From: Dyella_A ginsengisoli
GTDB lineage: Bacteria > Pseudomonadota > Gammaproteobacteria > Xanthomonadales > Rhodanobacteraceae
Direction of reading: 5' to 3'
DNA length: 64,000 bases
NCBI RefSeq assembly: GCF_044904665.1
Contig: NZ_JADIKM010000001.1
Coordinates: 1,240,001-1,304,000, forward strand
Shown: positions 27,249 through 35,245 of the stretch, in pieces
How positions within the stretch are numbered: position 1 is the first letter of the stretch
How the letters are laid out: every line of letters starts with the position of its first letter
The notes under the pieces: model-generated
Told to the model about the DNA's origin: nothing
The model's database searches: none
What the model saw: only the letters and a program-made list of their open reading frames with translations
Position numbers and translations under genes: made by a program

Positions 27249-27595
27249 GCGTCGAACTGTATGGTCTGGCCAAGTGCGGCACCTGTGACAAGGCGCGCGC
27301 CTGGCTGGACGCGCACAAGGTCAGGCACAGCTTCACCGACTACCGTGATCAGCCGATCGCCCCGACCACGCTGAAGGCGTGGGCCAAGGAGCTGACCTGG
27401 GAGAAGCTGGTCAACCGCGCCAGCTACACCTGGCGCGACCTGAGCGAGCAGCAGAAGGCCGCTTCCAGCGACGCCGAGTGGCTCAAGCTGATCAAGGAAT
27501 TCCCCGCGCTGGTGAAACGACCAGTGGTGGTGAAGGACGGCGCGGTCAGCGTCGGCTTTACCGAAAAGAAGTTCAAGGAACTGTTCGGTGGCTGA
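27245..27595 (+). CDS. ArsC/Spx-family (YffB-like) reductase-like protein
   Basis: A 116-residue thioredoxin-fold protein of the ArsC/Spx/MgsR family. It begins MSVELYGLAKCGTCDKARAW, with the nucleophile Cys at C11 and a second Cys at C14 (CxxC). It contains the conserved FTDYRDQPI segment and the KRPVVVKDG loop of YffB-like proteins. It lies inside the dap cluster with ATGA overlap, the same place it occupies in Xanthomonas relatives. The role is unproven: arsenate reductase activity is doubtful, and a glutathione-linked thiol function is more likely. Confidence 0.85.
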
Positions 27596-27968
27596 AGCCG
27601 CCGTGCTCTACGGACTGGCCGGCACCGACGCGTGCCGCAAGACCTGCGCGTGGCTGGACCGTGTCGGCCACGCGTACCGCTTCGTCGACACCCAGCGTGA
27701 GCGCCCCGCGCCCGAGGCGCTGAAGGCCTGGGCGCAGGCGGCGGGTGGCTGGGACGCGCTGGTCGACCGCGGCGGCAAGGCCTGGAAGAACCTGCTGCCG
27801 CAGCGGCGCAATCCGGAGAGCGATCCGGAATGGACGCTGCTGATCCGCGAACATCCCGGCGTGCTGCGCCAGCCGCTGGCGGTGCTCGCCGATGGCCGCG
27901 TCGCCGTGGGTTTCACCGGCGGCAGCTACGAGAAACTGTTCGGCAAGACCGCCAAGGCAAACGCATGA
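27588..27968 (+). CDS. Second ArsC/Spx-like protein lacking the nucleophile cysteine
   Basis: A 126-residue paralogue of the gene before it, starting at a GTG that overlaps that gene by eight bases. The alignment is clear over YGLAxxxxCxKxxAWLD, the middle FVDTQRERPAPEALKAW and the end GFTGGSYEKLFG. The position of the nucleophilic Cys is Thr13 here; only the second Cys of the pair (C16) and a new C20 remain. It may be a non-catalytic or differently acting partner. Its stop overlaps dapE by ATGA, so all four genes are probably one transcript. Confidence 0.8.
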   Translation: MAEAAVLYGLAGTDACRKTCAWLDRVGHAYRFVDTQRERPAPEALKAWAQAAGGWDALVDRGGKAWKNLLPQRRNPESDPEWTLLIREHPGVLRQPLAVLADGRVAVGFTGGSYEKLFGKTAKANA

Positions 27969-29113
27969 GCGACGTGTTCGATCTCACCTGCGAGCTGATC
28001 CGTCGCCGTTCGGTGACTCCCGACGACGCCGGCTGCCAGGCGACCATCGCCGACCGCCTGATGCGCGCGGGCTTCACCGTGCGCCACCTGCGTCATGGCG
28101 AGGTCGACAACCTGTGGGCCACGCACGGCGACGGCGGCCCCACGCTGGCCTTCCTCGGCCACACCGACGTGGTGCCGACCGGCCCGATGGACGCGTGGCG
28201 CTTCGATCCGTTCGATCCGACCGTGGTCGACGGCGTGCTGTACGGTCGCGGCGCGGCGGACATGAAGGGCTCGGTGGCGGCGATGGTGGTGGCGCTGGAG
28301 GCCTTCGTCGCCGCGCATCCCGATCACGCCGGCCGCGTCGGCCTGCTGCTGACCAGCGACGAGGAAGGCCCGACCAACCTCGATGGCGTGCGCCGGGTGG
28401 CCGAGCAGTTTCGCACCGAGGGCGAGCGCATCGACTGGTGCGTGGTCGGCGAGCCGTCGTCGAAGGCGCGCCTGGGCGACCTGATCCGCGTGGGCCGCCG
28501 CGGCTCGCTCAGCGGCACGCTCAGCGTGCGCGGGGTGCAGGGCCACGTGGCGTATCCGGAGAAGGCGAAGAACCCGATCCACGCTTTCGCACCCGCGCTG
28601 GCCGAGCTGGCCGCCGAGCGCTGGGACGAGGGCAATGCCGACTTCCCGCCGACCTCATTCCAGGTCTCCAACCTCAACGCCGGCACCGGTGCCACCAACG
28701 TGATTCCGGGCACGCTCACCGCGCTGTTCAACTTCCGCTACAGCACCGTCAGCACGGCCGACCAGCTCAAGGCCCGTACTGCGGCGATCCTCGATCGTCA
28801 CGGGCTCGACTACGCGCTGGAATGGAACCTCTCCGGCGAGCCGTTCCTCACCCCACCGGGCGGGCGCCTGCGCGAGGTGGTGGTGGACGTGTGCCGTGAA
28901 CTGGCCGGCGTGGTGCCGGAGCAGAGCACCGGCGGCGGTACGTCGGACGGTCGCTTCATTGCGCCGCTGGGCGCCGAAGTGGTGGAGCTGGGCCCGGTCA
29001 ACGCCACCATCCACCAGGTGGACGAGTGCGTGGCGGTGGCCGACCTTCAGCGCCTGCCGGCGCTCTACGAGGCGATCTGCGTGCGGCTGCTGGTGGACGC
29101 GGCGCACGGCTGA
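27965..29113 (+). CDS. dapE: Succinyl-diaminopimelate desuccinylase
   Basis: Zinc peptidase-family enzyme that removes succinate from N-succinyl-LL-diaminopimelate in lysine and peptidoglycan synthesis. The 382-residue protein has the metal motifs of the M20 family: LGHTDVVPTGP, GRGAADMKGS, SDEEGPT with the catalytic Glu pair, and a C-terminal metal His in VNATIHQVDE. The dimerisation domain sits between about residues 180 and 290. The start MSDVFDLTCELIRRRS is set by overlap with the preceding stop. Confidence 0.96.
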   Translation: MSDVFDLTCELIRRRSVTPDDAGCQATIADRLMRAGFTVRHLRHGEVDNLWATHGDGGPTLAFLGHTDVVPTGPMDAWRFDPFDPTVVDGVLYGRGAADMKGSVAAMVVALEAFVAAHPDHAGRVGLLLTSDEEGPTNLDGVRRVAEQFRTEGERIDWCVVGEPSSKARLGDLIRVGRRGSLSGTLSVRGVQGHVAYPEKAKNPIHAFAPALAELAAERWDEGNADFPPTSFQVSNLNAGTGATNVIPGTLTALFNFRYSTVSTADQLKARTAAILDRHGLDYALEWNLSGEPFLTPPGGRLREVVVDVCRELAGVVPEQSTGGGTSDGRFIAPLGAEVVELGPVNATIHQVDECVAVADLQRLPALYEAICVRLLVDAAHG

Positions 29114-29133
29114 GCAACGCGCGCCGCGCCCTG

Positions 29134-29691
29134 TTACTGCGCCAGCCCGATCTGCTGCATGAAGGAGTGGTTGTCCCAGAACAACCACTCCTCGACCATC
29201 ACCCCGTGCTCCCAGCGGCCGATCGTGGTCATCGACAGGGTGAACGCCTTGCCGGTGGGCGCCAGCGTCTTGCCGTTGCCGATCGGCATCGGCTGGCTGA
29301 AGTGGCCCTGCAGCACGCCCATCACCGCGGTGAGGTTGCCCTGCGCGATGCGGATCGGGTGCTGGTCGATGTGAGTGTCCGGCGCAAACACGAACATCGG
29401 CTTGAGCGCAGCGATGTGGTCGGCGAGGCCGCGCGTGGTGTGGCCGTCCGGGTAGTGCACCAGGATGTTCGCGGCGTGGCTGCGCGGGAGTTCGTCCCAC
29501 TTCTGATGGCTGTAGACGTTGAAGTCGAGGTCGTCGAAGGTGGCGAGGTTCTTCTGCTGTTGGGCCTCGGTGGCGTGGATTCTGGCCAGCTCGGCCTGCG
29601 CCGAGCCGGCGCTGCTGGCGGCGGCGGTGCCGGATAGCGCGAGCAGGCCGGCCAGCACGAGCAGCGGACGGCGATGGGTGTGACGGTGCAT
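29134..29691 (-). CDS. Secreted SnoaL/NTF2-like protein
   Basis: A 185-residue protein with a signal peptide (MHRHTHRRPLLVLAGLLALS, cleaved near AAASSAG). The mature part resembles SnoaL-like polyketide-cyclase or ester-cyclase proteins of the NTF2-like fold: an N-terminal helix, SHAANILVHYPDGHTTRGLADHI, then beta strands ending MVEEWLFWDNHSFMQQIG. Catalytic residues cannot be assigned. AGGGG precedes the chosen ATG; an in-frame ATG six codons upstream is less likely. It is 66 bp downstream of the NAD(P)-binding protein gene on the same strand and may share its regulation. Confidence 0.75.
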   Translation of the reverse strand: MHRHTHRRPLLVLAGLLALSGTAAASSAGSAQAELARIHATEAQQQKNLATFDDLDFNVYSHQKWDELPRSHAANILVHYPDGHTTRGLADHIAALKPMFVFAPDTHIDQHPIRIAQGNLTAVMGVLQGHFSQPMPIGNGKTLAPTGKAFTLSMTTIGRWEHGVMVEEWLFWDNHSFMQQIGLAQ

Positions 29692-29756
29692 GGTGATCCC
29701 CTGGGTCATGGACGAACGGTGGAAGCGGGGCGGCCGCACGGGCCACCCCGGGAAAC

Positions 29757-30392
29757 TCAGTAAGCCGCCGTAGCCACCTGGCGCACGTAGCGCGCCTGCT
29801 CGATCACCTCGATGAACGCATCGGCGTAGTCGCCGTAGTGGATGCGGCTGTGTCCTTCGGCATCGGTGAGGAACGCGTCGGCCTGCGTGCGGAAATGGCC
29901 GAGCCGCTCGCCCGGGCCGATCTGTCCGGCCGGCGCGAGGAAGGTCCAGTCCAGATCGGTGGCGGCGCGGTACACCGCCAGCGCCGCGCGATGGGCCAGC
30001 GCCTGGCCCTTGTATGCGGCGGGAAAGTCGGGCGAGTCGACCAGTTGCAACCCCGGCGCGATCAGCAGGCTGCCGGCGCCGCCGACCGCCACCAGCCGCT
30101 TCACGCCGGCCTGGCGCGCCGCGGCGACCAGCGCGTGCGCCACCGTGACCAGCGTGTCGGGATCGTCCTGGCCGGGGCCATAGGCGCTGGCGATCGCGTC
30201 GTGACCCTGCAGCGCGCTGGCGAGGTGCTGCGGGTCGTCCAGTGCGGCCACAGTGGCGCGGGTGCCGGCCAGCTCCGGCGGCAGGTCGTGGGTGCGTCGC
30301 ACCAGCGCGGTGACGTCGTGCCCGCGCTGGTGCGCGCGCTGGGCGATGTGGCGGCCGATCTGGCCAGTGGCGGCAACGAGGGCGATTTTCAT
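29757..30392 (-). CDS. NAD(P)-binding (NmrA/SDR-like) protein
   Basis: A 211-residue Rossmann-fold protein. It begins MKIALVAATGQIGRHIAQRA, an NAD(P)-binding GxTGxxG variant, and continues with DVTALVRR, and YKGQALAHRAALAVYR resembling the atypical SDR active-site helix. The family includes YwnB/NmrA-type proteins that bind NAD(P) and act as reductases or redox sensors. The ATG at 30392 gives the motif at the proper distance; a longer frame upstream has no family similarity. It is divergent from a LysR gene, a pairing that often means the regulator controls it. Confidence 0.8.
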   Translation of the reverse strand: MKIALVAATGQIGRHIAQRAHQRGHDVTALVRRTHDLPPELAGTRATVAALDDPQHLASALQGHDAIASAYGPGQDDPDTLVTVAHALVAAARQAGVKRLVAVGGAGSLLIAPGLQLVDSPDFPAAYKGQALAHRAALAVYRAATDLDWTFLAPAGQIGPGERLGHFRTQADAFLTDAEGHSRIHYGDYADAFIEVIEQARYVRQVATAAY

Positions 30393-30487
30393 GGCGGCGT
30401 CCGTAAAGGAGAGGCCTCCATCCTGGGTGAGCGAATCGTGCGGAAAAACCGCGTATAACGGCCGGGTCTTTTGCGGGGGATGAAACA

Positions 30488-31396
30488 ATGGATCGACTGC
30501 GTGCCATCGGCGTGTTCGTGGAAGTGGCCGATCGCGGCAGCCTGACCGCCGCGGCGGAGTCGCTGGACGTATCCCGCGCCATGGTCTCGCGCTATCTGGC
30601 TGACCTGGAGGAATGGCTGGGTGTGCGGTTGTTCCATCGCACCACCCGGCGCATCAGCCTGACCTCGGCGGGCGAGGCCGCACTGGCGCGCTGCCGCGAA
30701 CTGATCGAACTGTCCGACGGCATGCGCGAGGCGCTGGTCGACGATGCTGCCGCGCCTGCCGGCAGTCTCCGCGTCACCTGCAGCTCGTCGTTCGGCCACA
30801 GCTATCTTGCGAGCGCGGTGGCGGAATTCGTGGCGCGTCATCCGCACGTCTCGGTGGATCTGCTGATGCTCGATCGCACGGTGAACCTGGTGGAGGAGCG
30901 GGTGGATCTGGCCATCCGCATCGCGCACGAGCTCGACCCGAACCTGATCGCGCGCCAGCTGTCGGTGTGCCGCTCGGTGCTGTGCGCGTCGCCGGCGTAT
31001 CTGGCCGCGCACGGCACGCCGGCCCGGCCGGAAGAGCTCGCGCGGCACAACTGCCTCACCCACCATTTCGTCGGCAAAAGCCTGTGGACGCTGGGCCGCG
31101 GCGCCAATGCGGTGTCGGTGGCGGTGGGCGGCAACATCAGCGCGAACGACGCCAGCGCGGTGATGGCCGCGGTGCTCGCGGGCGCAGGCATCGGGCTGCT
31201 GCCCACCTACCTGGTCGCGCCGCATCTGCGCGACGGCAGCCTGGTGTTGCTGCTGCCGCAGTGGCCGCCGAAGACCATGGGCATCCATGCGGTGTACGCC
31301 TCGCGCCAGCGCATGCCGCCGGCGGTGCGCGCCTTCCTCGACTTCATCGCCGGGAGGTTGGGCGACGCGCCGCCGTGGGATATGGGCATCGCCTGA
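30488..31396 (+). CDS. LysR-family transcriptional regulator
   Basis: A 302-residue LysR regulator: N-terminal winged HTH (MDRLRAIGVFVEVADRGSLT to YLADLEEWLGVRLFHRTTRR), linker helix, and an effector domain beginning GSLRVTCSSSFGHSY. It is of the DsdC/YafC-like type that acts on neighbouring oxidoreductases. The 95-bp gap to the divergent NAD(P)-binding gene would hold the shared operator. The effector is unknown. Confidence 0.85.
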   Translation: MDRLRAIGVFVEVADRGSLTAAAESLDVSRAMVSRYLADLEEWLGVRLFHRTTRRISLTSAGEAALARCRELIELSDGMREALVDDAAAPAGSLRVTCSSSFGHSYLASAVAEFVARHPHVSVDLLMLDRTVNLVEERVDLAIRIAHELDPNLIARQLSVCRSVLCASPAYLAAHGTPARPEELARHNCLTHHFVGKSLWTLGRGANAVSVAVGGNISANDASAVMAAVLAGAGIGLLPTYLVAPHLRDGSLVLLLPQWPPKTMGIHAVYASRQRMPPAVRAFLDFIAGRLGDAPPWDMGIA

Positions 31397-31479
31397 GTCA
31401 CCGCGGCGCGTCGCGCCCATGAGCACGCCGATCAGGCTGCTGTGGGCATGGTCTGTGCGGCTCGCGCGGACCGTCCTGG

Positions 31480-32739
31480 TCAGCCGCCGGCGCAGGCCTC
31501 GGCGCGCTGCTGCAGCAGCGCTTGTTCGCGCGCATTGCCGGCCAGCGCGGCTGCCTGCAGGTAGGCCGCGCGCGCCTCGGTGTGGCGGCCGAGCTTTTCC
31601 AGCAGGTCGCCGTGCACGGCCGGCAGCAGGTGGTAGTTGGCCAGTGCCGACATGCCGCGCAGCGCTTCCACCAGCGGCAGGGCGGCGGCGGCGCCTTCGG
31701 CCATGGAGACGGCGACCGCGCGGTTGAGTTCCACCACCGGCGAGGGCATCGCCTCGGTCAGTCGATCGTACAGCGCCGCGATGCGCGGCCAGTCGGTGGC
31801 CGCGGCCTCCGTTGCGCGCGCGTGGCAGGCGGCGATGGCCGCCTGCAGCGCATATGGACCGTCGCGGCCGCCGAGCTTTTCGGCGCGCGCCAGCGCGGTG
31901 AGTCCGCGCTGGATCGCGAGGTGGTCCCAGCGCGCGCGGTTCTGCTGCGCCAGCAGGATCGGCGTGCCGTCCGGCTCCACCCGCGCCGCGCTGCGCGAGG
32001 CCTGGATTTCCAGCAGGGCGAGCAGGCCGTGCGCTTCCGGTTCATCGCCCAGGCATGCGGCCAGCGTGCGCGCCAGGCGCAGCGCCTCCTCGCACAGCGC
32101 CGGGCGCATCCAGTCGTCGCCGGCGCTGGCGGCGTAGCCTTCGTTGAAGATCAGATAGATCACGCCGAGCACGGCGTCGAGCCGCTCGCGGCGCTCGTCG
32201 CCGCGCGGCACTTCGTAGGGCAGCTGCCGGTCGGCGAGGGTACGCTTGGCGCGCACGATGCGCTGCGCCACGGTGGCTTCCGGCTGCAGGAAGGCGCGGG
32301 CGATCTCGGCGGTGGTGAGGCCGCCGAGCAGGCGCAGGGTGAGCGCTATCTGCGCCTCGCGCGGCAGCACCGGATGGCAGGCGGTGAAGATCAGCCGCAG
32401 CAGGTCGTCGCCAAGATCGTCGTCGAGCGCATCGAGGTCGGGCATGACGTGGGCCTCGTGCTCAGGATCGCCGCCCAGCATCGCGTGCTTGCGTTCGGCG
32501 AGCTGGCGATGCCGCAACTGGTCGATGGCGCGGTGCTTGGCCGTGGTGGTGAGCCAGGCGCCCGGGTTGTCCGGGATGCCGCTGGTGGGCCAGCGTTCCA
32601 GTGCGGCGACCAGCGCGTCCTGGGCCAGCTCCTCGGCCAGGTCCAGGTCGCGCACCACGCGCATCAGCGTGCCGATCAGCCGGGGCGATTCCAGTCGCCA
32701 GACGGCATCGATGCGGCGGTGGAGTTCGGCCGTGTCCAT
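31480..32739 (-). CDS. ECF RNA polymerase sigma factor, ECF42-type with C-terminal extension
   Basis: A 419-residue sigma factor of the ECF42 type. Sigma-2 (DLDLAEELAQDALVAALERWP, then PGAWLTTTAKHRAIDQLRHR) is followed by sigma-4 (ALTLRLLGGLTTAEIARAFLQPEATVAQRIVRAKRTL). A long alpha-helical C-terminal extension (about residues 190-419) of the DUF6596/TPR-like kind completes it. ECF42 factors lack anti-sigma factors and are linked with DGPF proteins, which is the case here: the upstream gene on the same strand encodes one. The start MDTAELHRRIDAVWR fits the family; an ATG 17 codons upstream overlaps the DGPF stop and is possible. Confidence 0.9.
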   Translation of the reverse strand: MDTAELHRRIDAVWRLESPRLIGTLMRVVRDLDLAEELAQDALVAALERWPTSGIPDNPGAWLTTTAKHRAIDQLRHRQLAERKHAMLGGDPEHEAHVMPDLDALDDDLGDDLLRLIFTACHPVLPREAQIALTLRLLGGLTTAEIARAFLQPEATVAQRIVRAKRTLADRQLPYEVPRGDERRERLDAVLGVIYLIFNEGYAASAGDDWMRPALCEEALRLARTLAACLGDEPEAHGLLALLEIQASRSAARVEPDGTPILLAQQNRARWDHLAIQRGLTALARAEKLGGRDGPYALQAAIAACHARATEAAATDWPRIAALYDRLTEAMPSPVVELNRAVAVSMAEGAAAALPLVEALRGMSALANYHLLPAVHGDLLEKLGRHTEARAAYLQAAALAGNAREQALLQQRAEACAGG

Positions 32740-32789
32740 AAGGGCGATCACAGCACTGGCGGATGCCCGCGGCAAGCATGCCGATGCCA

Positions 32790-33224
32790 TCAGCGCTGCC
32801 GGTCGGCCAGCTCGGCACGCATGCGTTCCTCGGCGTCGCGCAGCTCGGGCGACATCGCCTCGCCGAAATCCTCCGCCTCGAACAGCGGCCGGATCTCGAT
32901 CTCGCACTCGCCTTCGAACGGCGGCGGGCAGCGCCGGGCCCACTCCAGCGCCTCGTCCATCGAGCGCACCTGCCACAGCCAGAAGCCGGCGATCAGTTCC
33001 TTCGTCTCGGCGAACGGACCGTCGATCACCCGCCGCGTGCCGTGGGCGAAGCGCATGCGCTTGCCGTCGCGGCTGGGCTTGAGCCCCTCACCCGCGAGCA
33101 TCACGCCGGCCTTCATCAGCTCCTCGTTGAAGCGGCCCATCGCCTCGAGGATCTCGCTGGAGGGCAGCGCGCCGGACTGGCTCTCCGATTCGGCGGTCGC
33201 CCGCACCATCACCATGCATCGCAT
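32790..33224 (-). CDS. YCII/DGPF-domain protein, ECF42 partner
   Basis: A 144-residue protein beginning MRCMVMVRATAESESQSG and containing the name-giving motif in VIDGPFAETKELIAGFW. It ends in an acidic tail. DGPF proteins are encoded next to ECF42 sigma factors and are often their targets; their biochemical role is not settled. It is upstream of the sigma factor gene on the same strand, 50 bp apart. A GGGAGAT Shine-Dalgarno supports the chosen start; a longer frame begins 21 codons earlier. Confidence 0.88.
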   Translation of the reverse strand: MRCMVMVRATAESESQSGALPSSEILEAMGRFNEELMKAGVMLAGEGLKPSRDGKRMRFAHGTRRVIDGPFAETKELIAGFWLWQVRSMDEALEWARRCPPPFEGECEIEIRPLFEAEDFGEAMSPELRDAEERMRAELADRQR

Positions 33225-33346
33225 CTTGGTATCTCCCGTGGTTGTCCTGGTGCCACGCTGGCCTTGCACGGCCGGCTCCGATGACACGACGGACGAGCGC
33301 GCGGCGGATCGACACGTCGACGAGGCACCGCCACAAGAAATCGCCG

Positions 33347-33378
33347 AAAAAAAAAGAGGCCGCCTTGGCGGCGGCCTC
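33347..33378 (-). terminator. Rho-independent terminator of the secreted protein gene
   Basis: On the minus strand a nine-bp stem (GAGGCCGCC/GGCGGCCTC) with a five-base loop is followed by nine T. It lies 27 bp beyond the stop codon of the gene at 33405-35012. Confidence 0.88.
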
Positions 33379-33404
33379 CGGGTGCAACGGTTACGACAGC
33401 GGGC

Positions 33405-35012
33405 TTACTGGCAGGTGCCGAACTTGAACGACGCGATGCGCGTGTTCCAGTTGAACGATCCCGTGGTCTTGAGGTACTCGGTGGTGTACCAGAAGGTGCA
33501 GTCGTCGGTCGGGTCCACCGTCATCGCGCTGTAGTCGCCCCAGCGGCTGAGGTTGTTGCCGCTCTGCGAGCCCAGGCCTTCGATCACGCTGGTCTCCGCT
33601 TCCATGGAGTTGAGCGGATCGGTCGCCAGGCGGCCGGTGTAGCGCACCGCCGGGTGGATCGAGCTGCTCGACGCGCTATAGCCCAGCGCCATGTTGCCCA
33701 CCTTGTCCATCGCCACCGAACCGAGCCAGCGGTAGGTGGTGTCGGGCGAGAAGGTGGACTGCTGGTAGACCACCGGCGTGGTGGCGGGGTTGCGCACCTC
33801 ATACCAGCGCACGCCGGTATACGGGTTCTTGCGGCTGGTGCCCACCTGCACCGAGTGGCTCACCACCAGCGACTCGTGATCGCCGAAGTTGCGGTAGGCC
33901 AGGCGGAACATCAGGCGGTCGGCCAGCGAGTCCAGCTTCTGCCGCGAACCGTACTGCGGCACGCAGGTGCCGCCGCCGCAGGCGGCTGAGAACGAGGCCA
34001 CCGGAATCGCGATCGGGCCGGTCAGCGTGGTGTTCGCCGAGTTGGCCCAGTCGACGTGGAAGCGCCACAGGTTGAGCGTGTTGCTGGTGAAGTTCATCAG
34101 GTAGTTCGGCGAGCCGGCCGGCGGTGCGGTGCTGCCGTCCAGATCCGCCGGCAGCACGCCGCCGTAGCTGGTGGACAGCTGGAAGCACTGCTGCGTGGCC
34201 GCCGCGCCGCTGAGCATCGCGTTGCGGTCGTAGGCACACAGCTTGGCGCCTGAGAACGTGTTGCCGCTGAACATGTTGAACGTCTCGTAGTACGCGTCCG
34301 GCCACACGCCCATCTTCGGGTAGTCGGGGAACACCGAGCCGTACGGGAACGCGTAGCGGTAGTACGCGCCGGTGGCATCGCTGGTGGCCGACACGGCCAC
34401 GCACTCGTAGTACGGCGCGGCGGTGACCGCGAACTGCGAGATCACCCAGCGGCCGGCAGCCTTGTCGTAGACCACGGTGGCGTCGCCGTCGTTGTCCGCC
34501 TCGCAGGGGCCGCCGAAGCCGGTCCACAGCGTGTTGGTGGCCACCGGTCCGTAGGTCACCGACTTGGTGGTCTTGTCGAACACGGCGAACGCCGAGTTGA
34601 CGATCTGCACGTACTGCGTGGCGCCCACCGCGCCATTGGTATCCGGCGGCGCGCTGTTGACCGTGAACGTGCCCTGCGGACCGCTGAAGCCCTGGCCGAC
34701 GCCGTCGAAGCCGGCGCCCACTGCCGGTGCGAAGCTCCCCGTGCTGGTGTTCTGCACGGCGCCGTCGTTGGGCGTGCCCGGGCCATCGAGCCAGGGCAAC
34801 GGACGGGCCGGATGCTGCTGGCCGCTCTTGGAGAAATCATCCGGACGCGGCATCACGCCGCGCAGTGAGTGAAGCGTGTCGTGCTGCACCGATGCGGTGA
34901 CTTCGGCGCCCGATGTGGTGGCGGTGGCCGCGTGTGCGTTCAGGCAGGTCATGCCGGCCAGCGCGCACAGGGCGGTACCCAAGCCCAGCAGGTTTGGTTT
35001 GAGCAATGTCAT
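33405..35012 (-). CDS. Large secreted protein of unknown function
   Basis: A 535-residue protein with a signal peptide (MTLLKPNLLGLGTALCALAG to about NAHAATA), so it is exported. The mature part contains GAVGATQYVQIVNSAFAVFD, DGDATVVYDKAAGRWVISQF, a YYRYAFPYGSVFPDYPKMG stretch, and a late RWGDYSAMTVDPTDDCTFWY. These repeated beta-rich blades suggest a beta-propeller, and several Cys pairs suggest disulfides. Similar proteins occur in soil bacteria, sometimes labelled sialidase-like or simply hypothetical; I cannot assign an activity. AAGGGG precedes the chosen ATG. Confidence 0.75.
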   Translation of the reverse strand: MTLLKPNLLGLGTALCALAGMTCLNAHAATATTSGAEVTASVQHDTLHSLRGVMPRPDDFSKSGQQHPARPLPWLDGPGTPNDGAVQNTSTGSFAPAVGAGFDGVGQGFSGPQGTFTVNSAPPDTNGAVGATQYVQIVNSAFAVFDKTTKSVTYGPVATNTLWTGFGGPCEADNDGDATVVYDKAAGRWVISQFAVTAAPYYECVAVSATSDATGAYYRYAFPYGSVFPDYPKMGVWPDAYYETFNMFSGNTFSGAKLCAYDRNAMLSGAAATQQCFQLSTSYGGVLPADLDGSTAPPAGSPNYLMNFTSNTLNLWRFHVDWANSANTTLTGPIAIPVASFSAACGGGTCVPQYGSRQKLDSLADRLMFRLAYRNFGDHESLVVSHSVQVGTSRKNPYTGVRWYEVRNPATTPVVYQQSTFSPDTTYRWLGSVAMDKVGNMALGYSASSSSIHPAVRYTGRLATDPLNSMEAETSVIEGLGSQSGNNLSRWGDYSAMTVDPTDDCTFWYTTEYLKTTGSFNWNTRIASFKFGTCQ

Positions 35013-35245
35013 TGGAACCCCTTCGAGAAAGACTGTTCGACTTTCTGAGCCAGCCGGGCATGCTGCAGCGGCGAAAGGGTGCTCGCCACCGCCATCCCCT
35101 GGCCGGTGCGATCTTCCGTCCCGCAACGATCCTGTCGCGGCTCCCCACGGAAGACGGTCGAGCATCCTCGCTTGAATCTTTCACGAATCTTTCGTCAACC
35201 GATGGCGAAGTGTGCGATCCGTCACGGACTCGCAGCATCATGCGG

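Noticed and set aside
32740..32790. Upstream start for the ECF42 sigma factor, overlapping the DGPF stop
   Set aside because: The additional 17 residues are not found in the family's usual N-terminus; kept only as an alternative.
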